From Sphingobium sp. 15-1 (GTDB lineage Bacteria > Pseudomonadota > Alphaproteobacteria > Sphingomonadales > Sphingomonadaceae): a DNA stretch of 64,000 nucleotides. Below the pieces are notes generated by a model. The model saw only the letters and a program-made list of their open reading frames with translations. It was not told the origin of the DNA and made no database searches. The first letter of the stretch is position 1, and every line of letters begins with the position of its first letter. Of the stretch, positions 29,896-37,981 are shown piece by piece. Both the position numbers and the translations under genes were made by a program. The stretch spans positions 930,001 through 994,000 of the forward strand of contig NZ_JABXJG010000001.1 of the NCBI RefSeq assembly GCF_013375535.1. The letters are read 5' to 3'.

Positions 29896-30431
29896 GGATC
29901 ATCGCCGGCCAGTGGCGAGGCCGTCCCCTCACCGCCCCCAAAGGCGACGCCACCCGCCCCACGGCGGACCGCACCCGCGAAACCCTCTTCTCCATGCTGC
30001 TGAGCCGGATCGGCTCCTTCGAGGGGCTGAACGTGGGCGATTTCTTCGCCGGCTCCGGCGCATTGGGTTTCGAAGCGCTCTCACGCGGGGCGGCAAGCTG
30101 CATCTTCGTGGAACAGGACCGCGCCGCCCTGGACGCCATCCGGGCCAATGGCGACAGGCTGGGCCTTCGCCCCGACATCCGTCAGAGCAGCGTCCTGTCC
30201 CTTGGCCCGGCAAGCAAGGTGCTGGACCTCATCTTCATGGACCCGCCTTACAATAGCGGCGCGGGCATGGTGGCGCTCGACAAGCTCAGCCGCCTGGGCT
30301 GGACCGGCCCTGCCACCTGGATCAGCATAGAAACCGACCGACGCGAGGATGTCGCGGTCAAGGGCTTCACCATCGAGGCCACACGAGATGTCGGCAAAGC
30401 CCGCCTGACTCTCTTAAGAGCAGAACCCTAA
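29892..30431 (+). CDS. rsmD: 16S rRNA m2G966 methyltransferase
   Basis: A 179-residue SAM-dependent methyltransferase. MRIIAGQWRGRPL and TRPTADRTRETLF are the RsmD opening; the SAM loop is DFFAGSGALGFEALSRGA, and the catalytic motif IV is FMDPPYNSG. Its ATG overlaps the stop of the pseudouridine synthase gene, so two rRNA modification enzymes are made together. Confidence 0.93.
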   Translation: MRIIAGQWRGRPLTAPKGDATRPTADRTRETLFSMLLSRIGSFEGLNVGDFFAGSGALGFEALSRGAASCIFVEQDRAALDAIRANGDRLGLRPDIRQSSVLSLGPASKVLDLIFMDPPYNSGAGMVALDKLSRLGWTGPATWISIETDRREDVAVKGFTIEATRDVGKARLTLLRAEP

Positions 30432-30433
30432 AC

Positions 30434-30473
30434 TCCCTCTCCCCTCGGGGGAGAGGGCCGGGGAGAGGGGGCT
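30434..30473. repeat. CT/GA-rich hairpin repeat after rsmD
   Basis: CCCTCTCCCC pairs with GGGGAGAGGG just after the rsmD stop, followed by a second GGGGAGAGGGGGC stretch. It belongs to the family of short G/C-rich hairpins also found at 34982, 49213 and 62139, and may serve as a transcript end despite the absence of a T tract. Confidence 0.6.
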
Positions 30474-30521
30474 GCGCAACGCAGAGGGAACCACGCAGCG
30501 CCTCCCCATTCCCAACCCCGA

Positions 30522-30971
30522 TCAAGCCGCCTCAGCATCCTCATAAGCCTGCGCTTCCTTGCCGATCAGGATATTGGCGAGGAACCAATAGGCCTGTCCC
30601 CAGGCATCCAGCACGGCGTCGGTAGCCACCTCAGCGCCCAACACATCCCGAATGGCGGGCAGCAAAGCCTCCGCCACCTTTGGATAATGCTCGGCCTTCA
30701 CGCCGGTCTCCACATGCCGCTGCACCATCCGCGCGACCGCGCCGTCCAGCGCCTGCAGCTTGTCGATATTTTCGGCATAGCCCAGGATCGCCGCCGCCAG
30801 CCGCTTGGGCTGCTCGCCGCTTTCCTGCGCCGCCTGGTCGAACATGTCCTTGATCGACGCATCCTGAAACAGCCGCGCATACATGGCCGTCGTGATCTCC
30901 ACCCCATGTTGCCGCAGAGCGGGCGCGGTGGCTTTGACGATGGCGATGGTGTCGGCGGTCAACTGGGTCAT
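30522..30971 (-). CDS. Single-domain globin (flavohemoglobin-type)
   Basis: A 149-residue globin resembling the haem domain of Hmp. ATG 30971 has AGGTG upstream. TTAMYARLF carries the B10 Tyr (about residue 31) and QRHVETGVKAEHYP carries the proximal F8 His (about 86); the final FLANILIGKE is also typical. There is no flavin reductase domain. It is divergent from an NsrR-type repressor with palindromic sites overlapping the promoter, so a role in nitric oxide defence under NO-sensitive control is likely. Confidence 0.88.
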   Translation of the reverse strand: MTQLTADTIAIVKATAPALRQHGVEITTAMYARLFQDASIKDMFDQAAQESGEQPKRLAAAILGYAENIDKLQALDGAVARMVQRHVETGVKAEHYPKVAEALLPAIRDVLGAEVATDAVLDAWGQAYWFLANILIGKEAQAYEDAEAA

Positions 30972-30999
30972 GGATGCACCTTTGCTGCGAGAATCGATA

Positions 31000-31030
31000 A
31001 AGGTGCATTTACGTTGCATCTTTTAAGATG
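31000..31030. promoter_or_regulatory. Probable NsrR operators
   Basis: Two overlapping dyads lie between the globin and the Rrf2 gene: AAGGTGCA...TGCATCTT (31000-31022) and CATCTTTTAAGATG (31017-31030). The known NsrR consensus is AAGATGCATTT separated by one base from its complement, and the TGCA/AAG half-sites match it. Position and sequence point to NO-responsive repression of both divergent genes. Confidence 0.65.
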
Positions 31031-31083
31031 TAAATAGAATGAATGTTTGAAAAAGGCTTAGCCTATCTCTACCGCCGGTTGCC

Positions 31084-31566
31084 ATGCAGTTGACCCGCCA
31101 CACCGACTATGCCCTGCGCGTCCTCATTCATCTCGCGGTGACGCCCGCGGGCCGGGCCACCATCCCTGAAATCGCGGACGCCCATGGCCTCTCCCGCAAC
31201 CATCTGATGAAGGTGGTGCATCATCTCGGCCAGGGCGGATTCCTGGACACGCAGCGCGGGCGCGGCGGCGGCTTCACGCTGGCCCGCGCAGCCGAGGCGA
31301 TCAAATTGGGTGAGGTCATCCGCTATACCGAGCCTGCCATGGACATGGCCGATTGCGGCTCCTGCGCGATTCGCCCGGCCTGCGGACTGTCCGGCATATT
31401 GATGGCGGCCACAGCCGCCTTCCTCGCCGTACTCGACCAGCATAGCCTGGCCGACGCGGCGCGCGACCGGGCCGGGCTGGCGGCGCTGATCGCCGCCCTG
31501 CCCAGCCCTGTCATCGATGACGTCAGCGCCGCTTGCGGGCAGAGCGGGACGCCTCGCCCGGATTGA
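31084..31566 (+). CDS. nsrR: Rrf2-family NO-responsive repressor (NsrR-like)
   Basis: A 160-residue Rrf2 winged-helix protein. MQLTRHTDYALRVL, LSRNHLMKVVHHL and RGRGGGFTLA are the NsrR DNA-binding pattern, and cysteines at 91, 94 and 100 (CGSCAIRPAC) match the Fe-S cluster spacing of NsrR. The cluster reacts with NO, releasing DNA. The partner globin and the palindromes at 31000-31030 agree. IscR is excluded by the cysteine spacing. Its 3' end overlaps the convergent gene by 44 bp. Confidence 0.87.
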   Translation: MQLTRHTDYALRVLIHLAVTPAGRATIPEIADAHGLSRNHLMKVVHHLGQGGFLDTQRGRGGGFTLARAAEAIKLGEVIRYTEPAMDMADCGSCAIRPACGLSGILMAATAAFLAVLDQHSLADAARDRAGLAALIAALPSPVIDDVSAACGQSGTPRPD

Positions 31567-31984
31567 TGCAGCTATCCTGCACCGTCTTGCTGCATAGCGG
31601 ATAATCCTTCTGTTCTGTCGGCGGCGGCGTCATGTTGCCGCCGACCGTGGCGGGATTGGCCGAGCTTCCCACTGGCGCCGAAGGATCATGCGGCACGCCG
31701 GCGGGCGCGGGCCGCATTCCCGTATCCGGCGGCACCGCGCCTGTGGGCTGTCCCGCATTGGGATCGGCACCGGGGGGCGGCGTAGCGGGCGTCGCCGGAG
31801 CAGCGGGCGACATAGCAGGATCGGCTGGCGTGGCTGGGGTCGCCGGCGTCGCGCCCTGGTCCGGCGGAGGCGGCGCATCGGTCGCGGGCGGCTGCGACGC
31901 CGGCACATCTTGCGCGATCGCAATGCCGGTAACGCCAGTGCCAAAGGCCAGCATGGCGGCACCCGCCAACAGGATCGATTTCAT
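31523..31984 (-). CDS. Secreted proline/alanine-rich protein
   Basis: A 153-residue protein with a signal peptide (MKSILLAGAAMLAFGTG, cut near AIAQ) and a low-complexity middle of Pro, Ala, Thr and Gly (ATPATPATPADPA), probably unstructured and periplasmic or wall-spanning. The C-terminus has two cysteines (PLCSKTVQDSC) that could form a disulfide. ATG 31984 is 9 nt after AAGG; ATG 31993 is the alternative. Its last 44 bases are antisense to the end of nsrR. No function known. Confidence 0.65.
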   Translation of the reverse strand: MKSILLAGAAMLAFGTGVTGIAIAQDVPASQPPATDAPPPPDQGATPATPATPADPAMSPAAPATPATPPPGADPNAGQPTGAVPPDTGMRPAPAGVPHDPSAPVGSSANPATVGGNMTPPPTEQKDYPLCSKTVQDSCINPGEASRSARKRR

Positions 31985-32109
31985 CGGGATCATCCTTTCC
32001 TTGTTCTTCACCCCGTTCTGCCGCTGGGGCTCGGAAAAGAACCGGACGCACGACGTCTACGTTCCGGCAACGGCGACGAACCGTGGCGCATGCGCCGCCA
32101 GACGATCCC

Positions 32110-32505
32110 TCACGGCTGCGGATAGCGTTCGAACCTGGGCAATTCGTGCGCGTCCGCCATCCATGAAGCCGCCTCGGCAAATTGCACATGAATGGCTGGA
32201 GGGAGAGCCGACGGGTCGTCGAACGTCCCGGTCTGAATATCGACCATGCCCGGAAAGACCACGGCATTGCGATAAAAGAGCCCCGACCCGCATGTCCCGC
32301 AAAATTCCCGCGTCACATTGTCGGATGACCGATAAGGGACCGGATTTCCCGTCACCGTCACCATATTCTCCGGAAACAACGCCCAGCCCACCATGGGCGC
32401 CCCGGCGCTTTTCCGGCAGTCGGAACAATGGCAAAGCGCGCTATAGACAGGATCGCCCCGCGCTTCATACCGGATCGCTCCACATTGGCATCCGCCCGAA
32501 ACCAT
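32110..32505 (-). CDS. GFA-family zinc protein (glutathione-dependent formaldehyde-activating type)
   Basis: A 131-residue Mss4-like protein. The zinc ligands are visible as CQCGAIRY (Cys 6 and 8), CHCSDCRK (25, 27 and 30) and FCGTCGSGLF (69 and 72). The founding member was proposed to condense formaldehyde with glutathione, but most homologues are uncharacterised, so the name indicates a fold rather than an activity. It is not obviously in an operon. Confidence 0.85.
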   Translation of the reverse strand: MVSGGCQCGAIRYEARGDPVYSALCHCSDCRKSAGAPMVGWALFPENMVTVTGNPVPYRSSDNVTREFCGTCGSGLFYRNAVVFPGMVDIQTGTFDDPSALPPAIHVQFAEAASWMADAHELPRFERYPQP

Positions 32506-32609
32506 GGCCTTTCTCCTTGCATGATTCGCCTTTTGTTCTCATAGAAGAAGCGGCGGTGCAAGCCCGCTCGCCCTTGCCGCCTCCCGCCCAGCATCCTAGT
32601 TGGTAGCCT

Positions 32610-34886
32610 ATGACTCTGCCCGCTCCTTCGCCCGACGATCCCGCCTATCTTCAGGGCCTCAATGAACCGCAGCGGGAAGCCGTGCTCACCACCGAGGGTC
32701 CGGTGCTGGTCCTTGCGGGCGCGGGCACGGGCAAGACCGCCGCGCTCACGGCTCGCCTCGCCCATCTGATCGCCACCCGCCGCGCCTATCCGTCCGAAAT
32801 CCTCGCCGTCACCTTCACCAACAGGGCGGCGCGCGAGATGCGAGAGCGCGTCGGTCGCATGATCGGCCCCGCGGTGGAGGGCATGCCCTGGCTCGGCACC
32901 TTCCACGCCATCGCCGCCAAGATGCTGCGCCGCCATGCCGAACTGGTCGGGCTGCAATCCAATTTCACCATCCTCGACACGGATGACCAGCTTCGCCTGA
33001 TGAAACAGCTCATCCAGGCCGAGGGGATCGACGAAAAGCGCTGGCCCGCCCGGCAGCTTGGCGGCCTGATCGACCAGTGGAAGAACAAGGGCCTGACTCC
33101 GGAGGAGATCGGCGCGGGTGAAAGCGAAGGTTTCGCCAACGGAAAAGGCCAGAAGCTCTATGCCGCTTACCAGGCCCGCCTGCGCGACGTAAATGCCTGC
33201 GATTTCGGTGACTTGCTGCTGCATGTTCTGGTCATATTGAAACGCCATCGCGACGTGCTGGAAAGCTATCAGCAGCGGTTCCGCTACATCATGGTGGACG
33301 AATATCAGGACACGAACAGCAGCCAATATCTCTGGCTGCGCCTGCTCGCCCAGACGCGCAAGAATATCTGCTGCGTGGGCGATGACGATCAGTCCATCTA
33401 TAGCTGGCGCGGCGCGGAAGTGGCCAATATCCTGCGCTTCGAAAAGGATTTTCCGGGCGCGAAGATCGTCCGCCTCGAACAGAATTACCGCTCGACCCCG
33501 CACATCCTCGGCGCCGCCTCCGGCGTCATCGCGGAGAATGGCAACCGGCTCGGCAAGACGCTCTGGACCGACATCGACGTGGGCGAAAAGGTGCGCGTCA
33601 TCGGCGTCTGGGATGGCCCGGAGGAGGCTCGCCGCGTGGGCGACGAGATCGAATCGATCGAGCGGAAGGGCGGCTCATTGGACGAAGTCGCCATATTGGT
33701 CCGCGCCCAGCACCAGACCCGCGAATTCGAAGACCGCTTCATCCAGATCGGCCTGCCCTATCGCATCGTCGGCGGCTTCCGCTTCTACGAACGCGCCGAG
33801 ATCCGCGATGCGCTCGCCTATCTGCGCCTCGTCAACCAGCCAGCCGACGATCTTGCCTTCGAGCGAATCGTCAATGTCCCCAAGCGGGGCCTGGGCGACA
33901 AGGCGGTAGAAAAGCTGCACCGCCTCGCCCGCGCCGAGGGCATTCCCCTGGCCCTCGCCGCCGCCCGCATCCTCGACACCGATGAAATGACCCCGCAGGC
34001 CCGCCGGTCGCTGGGCGCGTTCATAGGCGACCTCGCCCGCTGGCGCGACCGAGCGGCGCAGCTTCCCCATGCGGAACTCGCCCGGCAGATATTGGACGAA
34101 AGCGGCTACACCGCCATGCTCCAGGCCGAACGCACGACGGAGAGCGCGGGGCGGCTGGAAAACCTCAACGAACTCACCCGCGCCATGGAGGAATATGAGA
34201 CGCTGGGCGCGTTCCTTGAGCATGTCTCGCTGGTCATGGACAATGAAGCGCAGGCGGACGAGCGCAAGATCACCATCATGACCATCCACGCCGCCAAGGG
34301 GCTGGAGTTCGACACCGTGTTCCTCGCGGGCTGGGAGGAAGGCATTTTCCCGTCCCAGCGGGCGCTGGACGAAGGCGGCCTTAATTCATTGGAGGAAGAA
34401 CGCCGCCTCGCCTATGTCGCGATCACGCGCGCGCGGAAGCTGTGCCTCATCCTCCATGCCGCCAATCGCCGCATCTACGGCCAATGGACCAGTTCCATCC
34501 CCTCGCGCTTCGTGGGTGAACTCCCGCCCGAGCATGTGGAGGAGGAAAGCAGCCTATCCGGCGGCGCATCGCTCTGGCGCGCCAACTGGTCGGAGCGGGC
34601 CGACCCTTTCGCCAATGTCCAGCGCGGTTCTGCAAGAGGCCCCGGCTGGCAACGCGCCCAGCAAAGCGGCCAGTTCGTGAAGGAACCTGTCCGGATCGTG
34701 GAAGCTCGCGCCTCCGCCATCTCGCTGGGCAATAAAGGCCGGGACGACATGAGCGTCGGCCTGCGCGTCTTCCACCAGAAATTCGGCTACGGCACCGTCG
34801 CGGAGATCGAAGGCAATAAGCTGGAGATCGATTTCGAGACCGCGGGACGGAAGCGGGTTATGGACAGCTTCGTTCAACCGGCTTGA
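32610..34886 (+). CDS. uvrD: UvrD/PcrA-type ATP-dependent DNA helicase
   Basis: A 758-residue superfamily 1A 3'-5' helicase. Walker A GAGTGKTAALTAR (about 37-49), motif Ia VTFTNRAAREMRERV, motif II VDEYQDTN (about 229-236), motif III GDDDQSIYSWRGA, motif IV LEQNYRST, motif V TIHAAKGLEFD and motif VI LAYVAITRARK are all in order. The C-terminal tail ends in a Tudor-like segment (HQKFGYGTVAEIEGNKLEI), as in PcrA. Acts in nucleotide excision and mismatch repair and in removing RecA. No LexA box was seen upstream. Confidence 0.94.
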   Translation: MTLPAPSPDDPAYLQGLNEPQREAVLTTEGPVLVLAGAGTGKTAALTARLAHLIATRRAYPSEILAVTFTNRAAREMRERVGRMIGPAVEGMPWLGTFHAIAAKMLRRHAELVGLQSNFTILDTDDQLRLMKQLIQAEGIDEKRWPARQLGGLIDQWKNKGLTPEEIGAGESEGFANGKGQKLYAAYQARLRDVNACDFGDLLLHVLVILKRHRDVLESYQQRFRYIMVDEYQDTNSSQYLWLRLLAQTRKNICCVGDDDQSIYSWRGAEVANILRFEKDFPGAKIVRLEQNYRSTPHILGAASGVIAENGNRLGKTLWTDIDVGEKVRVIGVWDGPEEARRVGDEIESIERKGGSLDEVAILVRAQHQTREFEDRFIQIGLPYRIVGGFRFYERAEIRDALAYLRLVNQPADDLAFERIVNVPKRGLGDKAVEKLHRLARAEGIPLALAAARILDTDEMTPQARRSLGAFIGDLARWRDRAAQLPHAELARQILDESGYTAMLQAERTTESAGRLENLNELTRAMEEYETLGAFLEHVSLVMDNEAQADERKITIMTIHAAKGLEFDTVFLAGWEEGIFPSQRALDEGGLNSLEEERRLAYVAITRARKLCLILHAANRRIYGQWTSSIPSRFVGELPPEHVEEESSLSGGASLWRANWSERADPFANVQRGSARGPGWQRAQQSGQFVKEPVRIVEARASAISLGNKGRDDMSVGLRVFHQKFGYGTVAEIEGNKLEIDFETAGRKRVMDSFVQPA

Positions 34887-34981
34887 TCGGCCTTTCCCGG
34901 ACCGCTGAATAGATCGGGCGACGATCCTCTCCGATGCCGTCCGGAAGAAGCGCGGGAAGTCCGCTTTGGGTGGTTTCCTGC

Positions 34982-35116
34982 CATTCCCCCTCCCGCAAGC
35001 GGGAGGGGGCTAGGGGGTGGGCTGGCGCGACATCGGCGTAAATTTTCAACGGCTAAGCCTGAAGCTCGCTGCGCTCGCACCCACCCCTAACCCCTTTCGC
35101 CTGCGGGAGGGGAATG
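34982..35116. repeat. Large inverted repeat of the CCTCCCGC family
   Basis: Left arm (from 34982: CATTCCCCCTCCCGC and AGCGGGAGGGGGCTAGGGG) is complementary to the right arm (35079-35116, ending CTGCGGGAGGGGAATG). It fills most of the 309-bp gap between uvrD and gltA and could block readthrough between these convergent genes. Confidence 0.75.
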
Positions 35117-35141
35117 TCTTGGATTGGCCAATTTCTGCCCA

Positions 35142-35170
35142 AACAAAAACGGCGCCCGATGGGCGCCGTT
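35142..35170 (-). terminator. Terminator of gltA
   Basis: A 10-bp stem AACGGCGCCC/GGGCGCCGTT (35148-35157 with 35161-35170) with a 3-nt loop, followed on the minus strand by TTTTTGTTT, 25 bp after the gltA stop. Confidence 0.88.
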
Positions 35171-35195
35171 TCCCTTTGCCCGCCGTCAGCGCGGT

Positions 35196-36482
35196 TCAGC
35201 GCTTCTCCACCGGGACATAGTCGCGCTGCGCCGGGCCGGTGTAGAGCTGGCGCGGACGGCCGATCTTCTGCGCTGGGTCGGAGATCATTTCGTTCCACTG
35301 CGCGACCCAGCCGACGGTGCGGGCGAGCGCGAACAGCACGGTGAACATCTCGGTCGGGAAACCGATGGCCGAGAGGATCACGCCCGAATAGAAGTCGACA
35401 TTCGGATAGAGCTTCTTCTCGACGAAATAGGGATCGTGGAGCGCGATCTGCTCCAGTTCCTTCGCCACGTCGAAGATCGGATCATTGACGCCCAGCTTGG
35501 CCAGAACGTCCTTCGCGGTCTTCTGCATGACGGTCGCGCGCGGGTCGTAATTTTTGTAGACGCGGTGACCGAAGCCCATCAGGCGGAACGGATCGTCCTT
35601 GTTCTTGGCGCGGGCGATATATTCCGGAATGCGGTCGACGGTGCCGATTTCGCGCAGCATGTTGAGCGCGGCTTCGTTCGCGCCGCCATGCGCCGGACCC
35701 CAGAGGCAGGCGATGCCGGCCGCGATGCAGGCGAAGGGGTTGGCGCCCGAGGAACCGGCCAGACGCACGGTCGAGGTGGACGCGTTCTGCTCATGGTCGG
35801 CATGGAGCGTGAAGATCTTGTCCATCGCGTCCACGACCACCGGGTCGAGCACATAGTCTTCCGCCGGGACCGAGAAGGTCATGTTCAGGAAGTTGGCGGT
35901 GTAGCTGAGGTCGTTGCGCGGATAGACGAAGGGCTGACCCACCGAATATTTATAGGCCATGGCCGCGATCGTCGGCATCTTGGCGATCAGGCGGTGGCTG
36001 GCGATCTTGCGCTGCTGCGGATCGTTGATGTCTGTCGAGTCGTGATAGAAGGCCGAAAGCGCGCCGACCACGCCGCACATGATCGCCATCGGGTGCGCGT
36101 CGCGGCGGAAACCGCGATAGAAGGTGGTGAGCTGCTCATGCACCATGGTGTGGCGCGTGATGGTGCGGGTGAAATCCTCCAGCTCCTTCTTCGACGGCAG
36201 TTCGCCGTTGAGGAGGAGGTAGCTGACCTCCATGAAGCTCGACTGTTCGGCAAGCTGGTCGATCGGATAGCCGCGATGCAGCAGCACGCCGGCGTCGCCG
36301 TCAATATAGGTCAGGCCCGAATCGCAGCTCGCGGTGGAGGTGAAGCCGGGATCATAGGTAAACATGCCGGTGTTGGCGTAGAGCTTGCGGACGTCGATGA
36401 CCTGCGGGCCGACCGTGCCATTCAGAATGGCATAGTCTTTCGCGTCGCCCCCGACGCTCAAAGTGGCATTGTTATCCGACAT
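35196..36482 (-). CDS. gltA: Citrate synthase
   Basis: A 428-residue type II (hexameric, NADH-sensitive) citrate synthase making citrate from oxaloacetate and acetyl-CoA. The catalytic residues appear in [27 protein letters not shown] and [12 protein letters not shown], with a final Asp in [12 protein letters not shown] 36482 ([12 protein letters not shown]) is chosen over an ATG 21 bases upstream. It follows gltX on the same strand and has its own strong terminator. Confidence 0.96.
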   Translation of the reverse strand: MSDNNATLSVGGDAKDYAILNGTVGPQVIDVRKLYANTGMFTYDPGFTSTASCDSGLTYIDGDAGVLLHRGYPIDQLAEQSSFMEVSYLLLNGELPSKKELEDFTRTITRHTMVHEQLTTFYRGFRRDAHPMAIMCGVVGALSAFYHDSTDINDPQQRKIASHRLIAKMPTIAAMAYKYSVGQPFVYPRNDLSYTANFLNMTFSVPAEDYVLDPVVVDAMDKIFTLHADHEQNASTSTVRLAGSSGANPFACIAAGIACLWGPAHGGANEAALNMLREIGTVDRIPEYIARAKNKDDPFRLMGFGHRVYKNYDPRATVMQKTAKDVLAKLGVNDPIFDVAKELEQIALHDPYFVEKKLYPNVDFYSGVILSAIGFPTEMFTVLFALARTVGWVAQWNEMISDPAQKIGRPRQLYTGPAQRDYVPVEKR

Positions 36483-36499
36483 GCTGTTCTCCTGATACT

Positions 36500-37955
36500 T
36501 CAATTGGCCGATGCGTGCCTCACAGCGGCCAATCGTTCCAAGCTCTCCGCCCTTCCCAAAAGGAAAAGGACGTCGAAAATTCCCGGCGAAACCGTGCGAC
36601 CGGTCAGCGCCGCGCGCAAAGGCTGCGCGACCTTTCCAAGCCCGAGGCCGGCATCCTCTGCCACGCGGCGTATTGCTTCCTCGATCGCTTCGACCGTCCA
36701 GGACTGGACGGGCGCAAGAGCGTCGGCTGTCTGTCCCAGCAGCGCGCGCGCCGAGTCGTCTAGCAGAGCAAGGGCCTTCTCGTCAAAATCGAGCGGGCAA
36801 TTTTTGAACAAGAACTCGGCGCCCTCCGTAATTTCGTTAAGCGTCTTGGCGCGGGGCTTGAGCGAAGGCATGGCGTCGGCAAGCAGTTTTTTGGCCGCTC
36901 TCCGGCAGGTTGCGGCCAAGGCGGGTCGCGATGCGCGGCGCAACCAGCGCGGCCAGGCGCGCATCGTCCGCCTCGCGCAGATAATGGCCGTTCAGATTTT
37001 CCAGCTTCTTAATGTCGAAGCGGGAGGGAGAACGGCCGACGCCCGCAATGTCGAACAATTCGACGGCGCGGTCGCGGGAGATGATTTCCTCATCGCCATG
37101 GCCCCAACCGAGTCGCAGCAGATAGTTGAGCACCGCTTCGGGCAACATGCCCATTTCGTCGCGATAGGCGTCGACGCCCAGCGCGCCGTGCCGCTTGGAC
37201 AGTTTGGCGCCGTCGGAGCCATGGATCAGCGGGATATGGGCGTAGACCGGTTCTTCCCAATCCATCGCCTTTATGATGCCTAGCTGACGGAACGCGTTGT
37301 TGAGATGATCGTCGCCGCGGATGACATGGGTGACGCCCATGTCATGGTCGTCGACCACCACGGCCAGCATATAGGTGGGCGTGCCGTCCGAACGCAGCAG
37401 GATCATGTCGTCCAGCTCCGCATTCTGGACGACGACGCGGCCCTGCACGGCGTCCTCGATCACCGTCTCGCCCTCGCGTGGCGCTTTCAGGCGGATGACG
37501 AAGGGCGCGCCTTCCGGGGCTTCCTCGGGCGAGCGGTCGCGCCAGCGCCCGTCATAGCGCATCGGCTGCTTGGCGGCGCGCTGCTGCTCGCGCAGTTCCG
37601 CCAGTTCCTCGGGCGTCGCATAGCAGCGATAGGCGTGGCCGGCGGCGAGCATCTGGTTCGCCACTTCGGCATGGCGCGGCGTGCGCTCGAACTGGAAGAC
37701 CGCTGGCTCGTCGCCGGCCAGGCCCAGCCATTCCAGGCCGTCGAAGATCGCGGCGACGGCTTCCTCGGTGGAGCGCGCCCGGTCGGTATCCTCGATCCGC
37801 AGCAGGAACTTGCCGCCATGATGGCGCGCGAACAGCCAGTTGAAGAGTGCGGTGCGCGCGCCGCCGATATGAAGAAAACCGGTAGGCGACGGCGCAAAAC
37901 GGGTTACTACCTGCTTGTTCGAACCTGTAGCACTCACCGCTTCATTCCCTGACAT
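36500..37955 (-). pseudogene. gltX: Glutamate-tRNA ligase, interrupted by a one-base frameshift
   Basis: Two overlapping frames together encode a complete class I GluRS of 484 residues (family about 470). The first part has [17 protein letters not shown] (HIGH motif), [12 protein letters not shown] and [11 protein letters not shown] (KMSKS motif); it runs out of frame after [11 protein letters not shown]. The second part resumes [19 protein letters not shown] and ends [17 protein letters not shown]. The switch lies at an A6 run on the minus strand (36887-36892); one A fewer restores ESGQKLLADAM. GluRS is essential unless a second copy exists, so a sequencing error or a tolerated second gltX are both possible. 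ATG 37955 is the likely start. Confidence 0.85.
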
Positions 37956-37981
37956 TCGCCCTGATAACCACCGACCCATCC

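Noticed and set aside
32540-32609. Possible LexA box upstream of the UvrD-type helicase
   Set aside because: One GTTC is present but there is no second GTTC seven bases away.
35124-37283. A 719-codon plus-strand open frame across gltA and gltX
   Set aside because: Antisense to two well-identified genes, with low-complexity composition typical of complementary-strand frames.
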